A stretch of DNA of 64,000 nt. Source: Cephalotus follicularis (Eukaryota > Streptophyta > Magnoliopsida > Oxalidales > Cephalotaceae). The stretch spans positions 62,001 to 126,000 of the forward strand of contig BDDD01003330.1 in NCBI GenBank assembly GCA_001972305.1. The letters are read 5' to 3'. A program made the position numbers and the translations under genes. Below, in pieces: positions 20,559-32,016 of the stretch. Under the pieces are notes generated by a model. That model worked only from the letters and a program-made list of their open reading frames with translations. It searched no databases and had not been told where the DNA came from. Position 1 is the first letter of the stretch. Every line of letters starts with the position of its first letter.

Positions 20559-20830
20559 GAGAACAAGCAAATGTTAGAGCTGATGACGATGAGGATGATG
20601 CTCAATAGTTTGAGATGAGAGCAAATGTCAGAACGAGCAGCAGCAGCAGCAGACCTACCCTGGAGTCTCTTCAGGCTAGGATGGACTTAGCTCAAGCCGA
20701 CATTGAGTACCTCAGAGGGAGAGTGGACCAGATTTATGAGGGTCAAGCCTCTCTCATTCAGGGTCAAGCCAATCTTCTTCAAATGTTTCAGAACGCATTT
20801 TCTCAATACCCTCCTCCCGACTCCTCTTGA
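20559..20830 (+). pseudogene. Detached C-terminus of the Cop-B third ORF
   Basis: A different frame gives an acidic stretch (ADDDEDDAQ), TAG, then a Ser run and a heptad-like helical region (LESLQARMDLAQADIEYLRG) up to TGA at 20828-20830. It corresponds to the Gln/Glu-rich linker and coiled-coil tail of the Cop-A ORF. Confidence 0.6.
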
Positions 20831-21576
20831 GCTACATGTGTTGCATCTCATGTTTTTCTTTGTATTTTCGAACTCGGTTTTGTAATGTCTTTCTTCAGTT
20901 TTTAATGAATTATGTTTGTGTAAAAGACAATGTGGTGGTTTATGTACTTGATGTTTTAAGTGTTTAATGACAATGTGTTTCAATCTCTATTGTCTTATGT
21001 TGAATGAATGTGATTCATATAATTGTGTACTTTATTGCTTCTCTACTTATTTAAATATGTATGCATATGTTGAGGGGGAGCTCTTCAATCCGTGCTTTGA
21101 TTGAGGGGGAGCTTCCGTTACTCTTTTTGTTGATTGACAAAAAGGGGGAGAGATATATTGCATGCTGGGGGAGAAGACTTTGAAAGTTGTATTTATGCTT
21201 TGCATTTGGGGGATGCTTAAATGGTTGCATTGCATAATGTGTATAAATGGAAGATTGCATATAGGGGAGAGATAGGGGAGATATTTTATTGAAATTGCAT
21301 ATTGTTAATATTATTGAAGTTGCATTATGTTTACAAAAAGGGGGAGCATAGTTGTTACATTGCATTGTAAATGTTATAAATGTTTGCATTTGGGGGAATA
21401 TGTTTCGGATATTGAAGATGAGCTGTAATCTTGTGTTGAACAAGTGTGTTCTGATATGTCATATGGAATGGTTAAGATACATTTGATAATATTGGACTTT
21501 GAAGTTAAAAATGATTAATTTGTCAAGAGTTTATGCAAAATGAGCATGTTTTGTCAATCATCAAAAAGGGGGAGAT
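20831..21576 (+). other. Cop-B 3' untranslated region with polypurine-tract array
   Basis: No coding. About nine G-rich purine tracts occur between 21069 and 21576 (GAGGGGGAGCT, AAAAAGGGGGAGAG, GGGGGAGAA, ATAGGGGAGAGATAGGGGAG, AAAAAGGGGGAGCA, TTTGGGGGAAT). They end with AAAAAGGGGGAGAT at 21563-21576, directly abutting the 3' LTR and the likely true polypurine tract. TTGCAT repeats lie between them. Confidence 0.8.
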
Positions 21577-22665
21577 TGTTGGCCTTTGCCACCTCGTTTA
21601 TTGTATTAACATATGTTATTTTGATGATTAACAAACACATATTACTTGTATGCATAATTCTCTGAGTTACAACTTCATATACTCACTTGATCTTAAGTCC
21701 AAAGTGTGCAAAAGGTCATTTCTGCAGGTACAGGACAGTCTAGCCGACTGCCAAGCAATCCAGCCGACTGCCAAGGTGAGTAGTTGACTACCATGGGTTG
21801 AGTAGCCGCCTGGTTCTTCAAACAACTCCAGAAACTGCAGATCACAATAGGCCAGCCGACTGCCACAGGGGAGCAGTCGACTGCCAGGCCAAGACAGCCG
21901 ACTGAAGCAGGGCACCACTTGACTGTCAGGGGATCCAGTCGACTGCCAGGAAATCCAGCCGACTGTCCACATATGTGCAAAATCAGGCAGAAGTTTTTGT
22001 AATCTCCATTTTTAGCACCAACAGCCGACTGGAACAGAGCACCAGTCGACTACCAGGGCCACCAGCCGACTGCCCTGAGGAAGCAGCCGACTGTCCAAAA
22101 CCAACGGCTATATTCAAAATACGCGCCATCAAATCCAGCTGACTGCCGTATAAATCCAGCCGACTGGATTTGTAACAGACCTTTAAAAATAGATCCGTTG
22201 GAAGCACAACTATATAAAGCAAATTGGAGTTCTTGCACAATTGATCAAGCATTCAAGTTGAACATTCATTCTAGCTATCTCAAGCAACATTCTAGCACTC
22301 TAAACATCAAAAGAAGAGCTTTCATTTTCATATCTTAGCCTATCTTTGTATTCAATTACATTGAACAAACTTATCTTGTAAAATCCAACCTAGTGAGAGG
22401 TTTAGATCAAAGCACTACTTCATCTATTTTGATTGTAATAGGGAAGTGAACCCTAAGAGAAATTGGGGAGTGAACCCAAGAGATTTGTAAGTGATTGAGA
22501 TCAATCACAAAGGTGTACCGAATAGCACCCGGAATTGTATTCGGAGACTAGTGGAAACTCAAGGAGATCCTTGGGAAAAGTGGACGTAGGCAAGAGTTAC
22601 GTCGAACAACTCTAAACTAGTGTTTGTAATCTCTCTAACTCTCTCTCTTTGTATTGTTGGTTAAA
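21577..22665 (+). repeat. Cop-B 3' LTR (3' end lost)
   Basis: Repeat of 11331-12341 continuing about 60 bp further (AACTCTAAACTAG... to about 22665) before meeting Gyp-E integrase codons. Array at about 21732-22170 with an extra CAGCCGACTGG unit near 22157; TATATAAA at 22211-22218. Confidence 0.88.
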
Positions 22666-22669
22666 TTGC

Positions 22670-23259
22670 GGATGATACTGATAACCCCTCAACAAGGACA
22701 CATGGAACACATTATGAACATGAGATAACTGTGGAGGCAAAGCTAACCGATACGCAATTGCTCCAATCCTCTCCAGAACTTCAAACGGTCCTATAAACCG
22801 AGGACTTAACTTTCCCTTTAGTCCAAACCTTCGAACTCCTTTCCATGGTGAAACTTTTAGAAACACATGTTCACCAACTCTAAACTCCAAATCCTTTCGA
22901 TGTTTATCCGCATAACTTTTCTGTCGAGATTGAGCTACCTTGAACCTCTCCCTTGCGATCGCAACTTTCTCAGTATTGATTCGTACTAGCTCTGGACCCT
23001 CGATAACTCATTCTCCAACTTCATCCCAGCATGTCGGAGCTCGATATTTCCTCCCATAGAGAGCTTCAAACGGAGCCATACCAATACTAGCATGCCAACT
23101 GTTATTGTAGGCGAACTCCACTAGGCTCAAATACTCATCCCAGCTCCCAGTCCACTCCAAAGCACAAGACCTCAACATATCTTCTAAGGTCTGAAGAGTC
23201 CTTTCTGTCTGCCAATCTGTCTGTGGATGGAAAGCTGTACTGAAATTTAGCCTAGTACC
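22670..23259 (-). pseudogene. Gyp-E integrase C-terminal half (truncated)
   Basis: Continues the integrase after a TAG at 23260-23262: [11 protein letters not shown] keeps the catalytic Glu, then SIGMAPFEALYGRK, and GEHVFLKVSPWKG...GPFEVLERIG...HNVFHVSLLR. Coding homology ends at about 22670-22690 at the Cop-B LTR remnant, so the chromodomain tail, polypurine tract and inner LTR end are lost. Confidence 0.85.
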
Positions 23260-23793
23260 CTAAGCTTTCTGAAACCCCTTCCAAAACCGTGAAGTGAAAC
23301 GGGGATCCCTATCCAAAATAATAGATACAGGAGTCCCATGAAGTCTCACAATATCCCCCTGGAAAACATCCGCCAAGAGGTCCACAGAAAAGTCCTCTCG
23401 GATTGCCAAGAAGTGAGCTGATTTGGTCAACCGATCCACCACAACCCAAATAGCATCATTTCTCCTGTAAGTTCTCGGCAAACCTGTAACAAAATCCATC
23501 GCAATACACTCCCATTTCCATATCGAAACTTCCAAGGGCTGTAACAAACCACTAGCACGCTGGTGTTCAATCTTGACCTGCTGACAGACCAAACACTTCC
23601 CGACAAACTCTGCTACATCCCTCTTCATTCTGCCCCACCAGAAATTTTCCTTTAAGTCTCTGTACATTTTTGTAGAACTCGGATGTATAGAGAATGGAGA
23701 GCTATGCGCCTCAGACAACACAGCATCTCTGATAGAAGTATCTGCCGGAACACACAACCGACTACCCAACCAGATCACTCCATGCTCATCCAT
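23260..23793 (-). pseudogene. Gyp-E integrase N-terminal half
   Basis: HHCC site (H-S-S-P-F-S-I-H-P ... C-L-V-C-Q), W-W-G-R-M-K-R, then the core start AMDFVTGLP and LDRDPRFTSRFWKGF. It ends in a TAG replacing the conserved Leu of QKALGTRL. It is separated by a stop or gap from RNase H at 23794-23826. Confidence 0.88.
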
Positions 23794-23826
23794 ACGGAAT
23801 TCTGACTGTTTACCCTTTTCAACATT

Positions 23827-24743
23827 CTAAACTAAGGCCCAAAGATCACCGTCATCACTCTGAGCTGCCTTAATTCGAGATATAAGGGTAGGCTCCATAC
23901 ACATGCTAGCCATATATCCATCTGAACCCCGAACAAACAGATTTAAATCCAATCGCTCCATATCTGCTATCAAATGCGACTGAGTAACCAAAGCCGCCAC
24001 ACTCCCAGAACTCTTCCTACTCAGAGCATCAGCTACCACGTTTGCTTTACCAGAGTGGTACTGAATATTCAGATCGTAGTCCTTCAAAAGCTCTAACCAA
24101 CGCCTCTGACGCATATTCAACTCCTTTTGTGTGAAGATGTACTTGAGACTCTTATGATCGGTAAAGACGTCACAAGTTTCTCCATACAAGTAGTGCCTCC
24201 AAATCTTCAATGCAAAAACAACTGCCGCCAACTCGAGATCATGTGTGGGGTAATTCAATTCGTAAGGTTTCAACTGTCTTGAAGCATATGCTATCACATG
24301 ACCATGCTGCATCAGAACACAACCCAAACCCTTTTTAGAAGCATCACAATAAATCTGGTATCCTCCCGACCCAGATGGTAAACGAAGAATCGGTGCAGAC
24401 ACAAGACCGTTCTTCAACTTCTCGAAGCTTGCTTCCCGTTCATCATTCCACACAAACTTCACTCTCTTCCTCATAAGTTGAGTCAGTGGCAAGGCTATGG
24501 GGGAAAAACCTTCCACGAACCGCCTATAGTAACCAACCAAACCCAAAAAGCTCCTAACTTCCGATACTGTAGTAGGTCTCGACCATTTAGTAATAGCTTC
24601 AACCTTAGCAGGATCCACAGTAATCCCTTCCTCTATAATCACATGGCCCAAAAATGCCACCTGTTCCAACCAGAACTCACATTTCGAGAACTTTGTGTAT
24701 AGCTGATTCTTCCTCAGAATACCAAGCACCATACGAAGTTGAT
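23827..24743 (-). pseudogene. Gyp-E RT C-terminus and RNase H
   Basis: Begins within the RT thumb ([20 protein letters not shown]) directly at the Gyp-D LTR, then FLGHVI, the connection, and RNase H ([37 protein letters not shown]). The short RT stretch holding the catalytic FIDD, expected between here and 34280-33526, is absent from the sequence, probably hidden in the gap at 33525. Confidence 0.88.
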
Positions 24744-27297
24744 TGTAACGCACGGTATTTTTTCTGAATGTAATATTTCGATTTATGATGTAATCTTAAA
24801 CTTGATTATATGAGTATGGTGAGTTTTTAAACTCAAAGGATGCTTGTAAACCCTATTTATGGACTTGGAAATGGAAAGTGTATGTCAAAGCTTGAAACAG
24901 CGCTGTTTTGGGATAAAGGCATCGACGCCTTTGGAAAGGCGTCGACGCCTATGAGGATTGAGGTACGCACGAATGAATGAGCATGAACGTCGACTTTGGG
25001 AGAAGGCATCGACACCTTCTTACAAAAATGGAAAAGACATCGACGTCTAAGTAAAGACGTCGACACCTTTGTAAAGAATGGCTGTCACGTTCTTCGCTGG
25101 CAGAGTAACATGCAGAGTGGGATCTTGGGGGATTTACAGATGCCTCTTCAAGTGCATTCTGACGTGGTGATCGTGCTAGTGTGTTGCCAGGCATGCTCAG
25201 GACATGCCCTCACATGGAACATGCAAGGGATTACCACCCTCACATGCAACCTGCATAAGAAAGAAAGAAGAAGACAAGAGAAAATGCAGAAATCTGGAAA
25301 GTGGGAGAGAACACGAGTGTGCCTGTTAATTGACAGAACAAAGATGTCGGGGGGAAGCTATCTGCATAAGAATAACCCTCCCCACTAATCTCTCTCGTTC
25401 TAAAACACCAGAAGAAAGAAAAGAAAGGAAACAGTGAGTGTGAGAGCCACCATTGTTGAGCTTGGAGCTTGGAACCACTGGTGCAGCTACGGGACGAACC
25501 TAGAGGAGCTGCTGGGACCTGTTTGGAAACGAAAAGAGGTGGAGTTTCCAGTTCCTAACATGGAACGATAAGGTAGGGGAAAGCCATACTGTAAATTCGA
25601 GTTTGATATCCATGCATGGTTTATGATGTTGAATGTATAAAATGCATGATTCTTGAAATGATATTGTTACTGGATTGATGCAATGATATGCTAGATATGT
25701 TTGAAATATCTACATGTTGGTTTCTTGCCTTGAAAACCCGTTATTATGCTTGACTATGGGTTGTTAGGGCCACTGTTTGTTAAGTCGTGAGGTTGAAGAC
25801 GACTACTGTTGGAAAAGACATCGACGCCTTTTAGTTAAACATCGACGTCTTTTGGGTTTTGCCTTGTTTCTGATTGGAAGGGATCGACGTCTATGGAAAG
25901 ACATCGACGCCCTAGATTACCCGTCTGGATTTTAACGTGAAAGACGTCGACGCCTAAGGTTCCTACCTTAACAAGTCGACGCCATCAACAATATGCTGTC
26001 GTTTTAGGGTTCCAGACCTTGAACGTCGACGCGTAAGAAACGGACATCGACGCCTTCTGTAGAAGAACGCGCTGACACTGAGACTTGGACATTGACGCCT
26101 GACGTGAAAGACATCGACGCCTTTTGGAAAAGACATCAACGTCTTTGTTACTGTTTGGGGTTTTCTTCATCTAATGATACGAAACGATCCCGATTCCTAT
26201 TAGGGTGCATTTGAGCATATGTATGCATTGCATATGCACTGTTTACTGCTTGATTGTGTACTGTTTGTGAATTGTTTATGATTTATAAAGTATTGATATT
26301 TAGAAATGCATATGTGAACTCGGAATAGAATATTTTGAGTATGAAAATATGTATTGATTGAATAAACGTATTTTCGACCGAACGGATAAACAATTTACAC
26401 TACTGAAACTGTTACTGATATTTTCTACTGAAAATACCTATTTTCAAATGTTGTCAATTTTGGAAACATTTTGGAAAACAACTGCCTGTTGTCGATCAAT
26501 CGATCATTACTGTTTACTGCACTGTTACTGTTGAATTCACTGTTTGCTCTGTGAATTGCTATGTGATTGTGTTTGAGCTGCTAGTTGCATGGCGGAGGTT
26601 GCCAGCACCGACTAGTGGTAGAGTTGTACCTAGGGGCCAGGAGCATGGCTAGGTGACTCACTGTACTATTGCCTCGTTCGGTTGCCCGAAGTAGGGACTG
26701 GAGTGGGAGTGTAGCGTGGGGCCAGGAGTTGGCGGTGCTATATACTGTTGTTGTGGTCCTGTGTGGACATACTCCCTGTTGTGGTCCTATGTGGACATCC
26801 TGACTGTTGTTGTGGTCCTATGTGGACATACTGCCTGTTGTTGTGGTCCTATGTGGACATACTGTACTGTACTGTTTACTGGTCCTTTACGGACATTACT
26901 GTGATTGTTGATGTAGCCCTGGCCAGGTTACTACTGTACTGTTACTGTATACATATGTTTCTTATATATGTAACACCGATATTTTACTGTACTGTTATAC
27001 GTATATATATTTTCAGATATGTATAAACCGTGCCATCGTTATGGTTTTGTTTCTGAAAGAATTTTATATTGTACTGTAATTCACGCTCCATTTTATGGGA
27101 GATTAACTTTGATGACCTGTATTTGGGTAGCGTGCGGTATGGGACGCACGTTACGAGTTACAGCTTATGAACTTGTTATGCTTCCGCAACTGTGATTCTT
27201 GGAAAAGTTTTATTTCTATGGTTTTTACATGAGCTGTATTTTATGTTAATTGCCTTTACCGCTTCTATGTTGCGTTCTCCTGAGACGGGGTGTGACA
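24744..27297 (+). repeat. Gyp-D 5' LTR
   Basis: Starts TGTAACGCACGG (TGTAACACCCGG in the 3' LTR) and ends GACGGGGTGTGACA. Two arrays of AAAGACATCGACGCCTTT-like units lie at about 24914-25071 and 25817-26146. It shares the CCAGGAG...TGGC and GTATGGGACGCACG...ATGCTTCCGC blocks with other chromovirus LTRs in the window. Confidence 0.95.
26744..26870 (+). repeat. Minisatellite in the Gyp-D LTR
   Basis: Four tandem copies of about 28-31 bp, core TGTGGTCCTATGTGGACATA followed by CTGCCTGTTGT. The related Gyp-L LTR has two to three reverse-orientation copies (about 61205-61300), so the copy number varies. Confidence 0.85.
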
Positions 27298-27301
27298 ACA
27301 G

Positions 27302-27313
27302 TGGTATCAGAGC
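27302..27313 (+). other. Gyp-D primer-binding site (tRNA-iMet type)
   Basis: TGGTATCAGAGC four bases after the LTR end. Confidence 0.93.
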
Positions 27314-27408
27314 ATATTCCATATATGCTTAGCTAGGATACTTTCCTTGGCAATTAATGAATTGTTTTCCTTAAGTCGTGACTGACCGTCAATCTTCTTA
27401 TACGAAAA

Positions 27409-30400
27409 ATGGACCGAAGGAGAACTCGTGCTAGGGCTAGAGCCATTGGAGCTAACGCCCCGGAAGAAGCTAATGTTCCGCAAGGGATGGATATTCCCTA
27501 GGATGACAGAGATTCGATGACTCAGATCGCAGACTATTTCCAGCAACAGATGGCCTTTAACAGGGCTAGTGCGGAAGAGATGCGCCAGTACCATGCACAA
27601 GCCCGACCGCAGCATAGGGCTCCCGACCCCTGCCTGGGAGAGGATAGCTTTGGGAGAGATATTGAGAAGTTCATGAGGCTGAATCCACCCAGCTTCAAGG
27701 GGGAACTGGATGCTACGATTGCTGAGAGATGGCTGCAGGACCTGGAGAAGATCTTTCAGGTGATGAACTGTACTGATGATCAAAAGTTGAGATTCGCTGT
27801 GTACCGCCTATAGGGTGAGGCCACTCATTGGTGGGAAATGGTTAGAGCGAAGTGGGAATCACATGAACTAGACAGCACTTGGGACAGGTTCCAGTCAAAG
27901 TTCCTAGAGACCTATGTTCCATACATTGAGCAAGAGCGATGAGAGACTGAGCTCTTGGAGTTACGGCAAGGAGAGATGACTGTTGCAGAATATCAGGCAA
28001 AGTTCATGGAGTTGGCCAGACATTCACCGTATCTGGTGGCTGATGAAGCAAAGAAGATACGGAGGTTCTTGAGGGGATTGCGACCGGATCTTCGGTCAAG
28101 GATTAGAGCCATGGAGCTGAGGACTTATGTAGACGTTGCTCAGAAAGCTAGACTGCTGGAGACGATATCTAGTGAGGACCGGGCTGAGAGAGCTCGCTCA
28201 AAGGAGGGTAAACATAATCCTGCACAGTCCCGACCGACATCGTCAAAGTGGCGAGATGGTGGTTCTCCGACGAAGTCGTCGAAGAACAAGTCTCAGCAGA
28301 CGGCTTCTCAGGGTACTCCCAGCCAGGGGAGTAATGCTAGATCTGGAGTATGCTTTTACTGTGGTCGTACCGGCCACCAACAGAAGGATTGCTGGGGGTT
28401 CAATGGCTGGTGTTTGAGGTGCGGGGCACCGGGCCATTCTGTGATGGACTGTCCGAAGAGTTCTGCTACAGCGCCTACTGGGCCGGGGAGCAGCAGTGGT
28501 GCGGCCGCGGGACCATCCCAGAGGAGGGATACCGGTAATGGTATCGCAAAAGGTAGGATTTTTGTACTTGCTCAGACTGAGGTTCCAGAGTCGACTTCTG
28601 TTGTTGGAGGTACTCTGTATATATATGGTTATTCTGCTAGAGTACTGATGGATTCAGGAGCATCACATTCATTTATATCTACACTTTTTGCATCTTGCTT
28701 AGATGTCAACCCTGACTGCTTGTCTTATACACTTGATGTGAGTACACCGACTGGGACTTCTATGTATACTGACTCGGTATATAGGAGTTGTGAGATGTCT
28801 ATGGCAGGCATTCCCTTACATGCAGATTTGATTGTACTGCCTATCCGTGACTTCGATGTGATATTGGGGATGGATTGGCTATCGGCGCACCGTGCTCGTA
28901 TGGATTGTTACCATAAGACTGTGGATTTTTGTCTGCCCGACGGAATGACCTTTCAGTTCAAGGGAGACAAGGGGTTCTCAACACCGATCATATCTTTTAT
29001 CCGAGCATCGAGATACCTGGAGAAGGGATGCGAGGGATATTTGGCCTATGTTATTGATCGAAGGAAGGAGAAAGGCTTGAGCTTGGAGGAAATTCCAGTT
29101 GTGTGTGAATTTCTGGATGTGTTTCCTGATGACTTGGGATCTTTACCACCCAAGAGGAGTATGGAGTTCGTTATTGATCTTGTTCCTGGAACGGCTCCTA
29201 TCTCTAAATCACCCTATCGGATGGCTCCGGCTGAGTTGCGAGAGCTGAAGCTACAGTTACAAGACTTGATTGATAAAGGTTTTGTAAGATCCAGTGTCTC
29301 TCCATGGGGTGCACCAGTACTGTTCGTTAAGAAGAAAGATGGGTCGATGAGACTCTGTATTGATTACCGAATGTTAAACAAAGCAACTATCAAGAATAAA
29401 TATCCTTTACCCCACGTTGAGGATTTATTTGATCAGTTGCGAGGATCGAGGGTGTTTTCTAAGCTCGATTCGAGATCGGGTTACCACCAGTTGAGAGTAA
29501 AGGAAGGAGACATCGAGAAGACTACCTTCCGAACACGGTATGGCCACTACGAGTTCTTGGTGATGCCTTTCGGTGTTACCAATGCACCGACAGCTTTTAT
29601 GTCATTGATGAATGACGTATTTCGACCGTACTTGGACCAGTTTGTTGTGGTATTTATTGATGATATACTGGTATATTCGAGGAGTGAAGAGGAGCACACT
29701 CGACACCTGAGGATGGTATTGCAGGTTCTTAGAGAACACCGATTGTACGCCAAGTTCGGCAAATGCGAGTTATGGCTTGACCATGTGATCTTTCTCGGTC
29801 ACATAGTATCTGGATAAGGCTTGACGGTGGATCCGTCGAAGACTGAGGTAGTGAGAGACTGGCCGCAACCAAAGAATGTGACGGAGGTGCGCAGTTTCCT
29901 TGGTTTGGCGGGATATTACAGGAGGTTTATCCAGAACTTTTCAAGGATAGCCGAACCTTTGACCAGACTGACTCAAAAGAAGACTCTGTTTGTCTGGGAT
30001 GAAGACTGTGAGGCTAGTTTTTGTGAGCTGAAGGACCGGTTAGTTTCCGCTCCTATCTTGGCATTACCTGACGGTAATGAAGACTTTGCAGTGTACAGTG
30101 ATGCATCAGGTAAGGGTTTAGGCTGTGTGTTGATGCAGCGAGGCAGAGTAATTGCATACGCCTCGAGGAAACTGAAACCGTACGAAGAAAATTACCCGAC
30201 TCATGACCTTGAACTTGCAGCTATCATCTTCGCCCTTCAGAAGTGGAGGCACTACCTTTATGGGGCCCAGTTTGAGATCTTTACCGATCACAAGAGCTTG
30301 AGGTATCTGTTTTGTCAAGATACACTGAACATGAGGCAGCGTAGATGGGTAGAATTCTTCAATGATTATGACTGCAGTGTGCAGTATCACCCAAGGAAGG

Positions 30401-31971
30401 CGAATGTGGTCGCTGATGCCTTGAGCCGCAAGGCTATACTTGCTAGTACGATGGTGTCGCAATGGAAGATGTTGGAAGACTTCCAAGAATGGTCTCCATT
30501 CAATCGATCACTAGGGATCTTTCTAGCTGACATACGGGTAGAACCAGTGTTACTGCATCGCATTAAAGATGCAGCACCATATGATCCTGAATTACAACGG
30601 ATTCGAGAGAATCTGGATTTGGAGTCTGATTTTAGAGTGCACGAAGACGGTATTATGAGATATCGGGGACGCGTATGTCTTTCGAATGAGCCTAGAGTGA
30701 AGGATCAGCTACTCCACTGGGCTCATAAATCCCTGTACAGTATTCATCCAGGTAGCACGAAGATGTATCAAGACATGAAGAAGTGTTACTGGTGGCCTGG
30801 CATGAAGCGGGAGATCGCTGAGTATGTGGCAAGGTGTTTGACTTGCCAGACAGTTAAGGCCGAACACCAGAGACCGGCAGGGTTGTTGCAGCCCTTGCCC
30901 ATTCCAGAGTGGAAGTGGGAACATGTTACGATGGATTTCGTTTCGGGTTTTCCTCTGACTCGAAACCATCATAATGCCGTGTGGTTTATCGTGGATAGAC
31001 TCACCAAATCAGCACACTTTCTGCCTACACATGTCACTGATTCTGCGAGAAAGCTGGCTCGGCTGTATGTGAAGGAGATAGTGAGGCTACACGGGGTTCC
31101 AGTCAGTATTGTATGTGACAGAGATGCTATCTTCACTTCCAACTTCTGGAAGAGATTTCAGTCAGCTTTTGGGACAAAGCTGAACTTGAGTACTGCCTTT
31201 CACCCTCAGACCGATGGGCAGTCCAAGCGTACCATCCAGACCTTGTAGGATATGCTACGGGCTTGCGTTATTGATTTTGCTGGAACCTGGGAGGATCACA
31301 TCCCCCTGATAGAGTTTTCCTACAGTAACAGCTATCACTCCAGTATCGGCATGGCACCGTTTGATGCACTGTATGAGAGGAGATGCAGATCCCCTGTGTG
31401 TTGGGATGAGGTCGGCGAGCGACCTTTACTCGGAACTGAATTGGTGGAAGAAACTTCAGAGAGGATCAGGACGATCAAGAAGAAGCTGCTTGCTCCTCAG
31501 AGTCGGCAGAAGAGCTACACTGACAATGTGAAGAGAAGACCCCTGGTCTTTAACGTGGGTGATCACGTGTTTTTGAAGGTTTCACCGTGGAAGGGCGTGC
31601 AAAGGTTCGGAAAGAAGGGAAAATTAGCTCCGCACTACATTGGTCCTTTTGAGATTTTGGAGAGAGACGGGGAGGTGGCTTACCAGCGTGCCTTACCCCC
31701 TGCACTGTCAAACGTGCATGACGTCTTTCATGTATCCATGCTGAGGAGATATATCCCGGACCAGTCACATGTCCTGGATTATGATACTGTTCCTGTACAG
31801 GATGATCTATCTTGTGAGGAGTTGCCTGTGCGAATTGTCGATCGGAAGACGCAGACTTTGAGGAACAGAACCATTTCCATGGTCAAGATTCAATGGCAGT
31901 TTCACAAACCTGATGAGGCAACTTGGGAGAGTGAGGAGGACTTCCGAGAACGCTACCCGCACTTGTTCTAG
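27409..31971 (+). pseudogene. Gyp-D Gag-Pol polyprotein with five in-frame stops and no frameshift
   Basis: One frame of 1521 codons from ATG (MDRRRTRARAR) to TAG at 31969-31971. Order: Gag (RFQSKFLETYVPY), two CCHC knuckles (28351-28392, 28411-28452), protease D-S-G-A-S-H (28651), RT with FIDD (29653-29664), RNase H ([11 protein letters not shown]), integrase HHCC (about 30724-30850) and core (MDFVSG about 30931; [10 protein letters not shown]), C-terminus, and a chromodomain (about 31830-31968, ATWE...YPHLF) that in chromoviruses binds modified histones and guides insertion. Internal stops: TAG 27499, TAG 27811, TGA 27940, TAA 29815, TAG 31246. The integrase Glu expected in QSERTIQTL reads Lys (35 residues after the second Asp), so it would be inactive even with the stops read through. 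Confidence 0.95.
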
Positions 31972-31980
31972 TATTGTGTT

Positions 31981-32016
31981 AATTTCGAGGACGAAATTTC
32001 TTGACGGAGGGGTGGA
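31981..32016 (+). other. Gyp-D polypurine tract region
   Basis: TTTCGAGGACGAAATTTC followed by GGAGGGGTGGA immediately before the 3' LTR at 32017. The counterpart on the other strand is next to the Gyp-L and Gyp-K LTRs. Confidence 0.85.

Larger units (their letters stand above)
11331..22665 (+). mobile_element. Cop-B: Sirevirus-type Ty1/Copia retrotransposon lacking RT/RNase H
   Basis: Direct LTRs at 11331-12341 and 21577 to about 22665 (TGTTGGCCTTTGCCACC). Internal order is gag with zinc knuckles, protease, integrase, a pol tail, a third ORF and a polypurine-tract array. Both LTRs lack their 3' ends: the left one runs straight into gag codons at 12342 (no primer site), and the right one runs into Gyp-E integrase near 22665. 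No TSD can therefore be checked. Solo LTR Gyp-C lies inside gag. RT and most of RNase H are deleted (about 19140). Confidence 0.9.

Noticed and set aside
22612-22890. Novel C-terminus (GYQYHPQFNQQYKER) on Gyp-E integrase
   Set aside because: The extra residues come from reading antisense through the Cop-B LTR remnant after the deletion point.
26716-27026. Cys/Trp-rich repetitive ORFs
   Set aside because: Translation of the Gyp-D LTR minisatellite in two frames.
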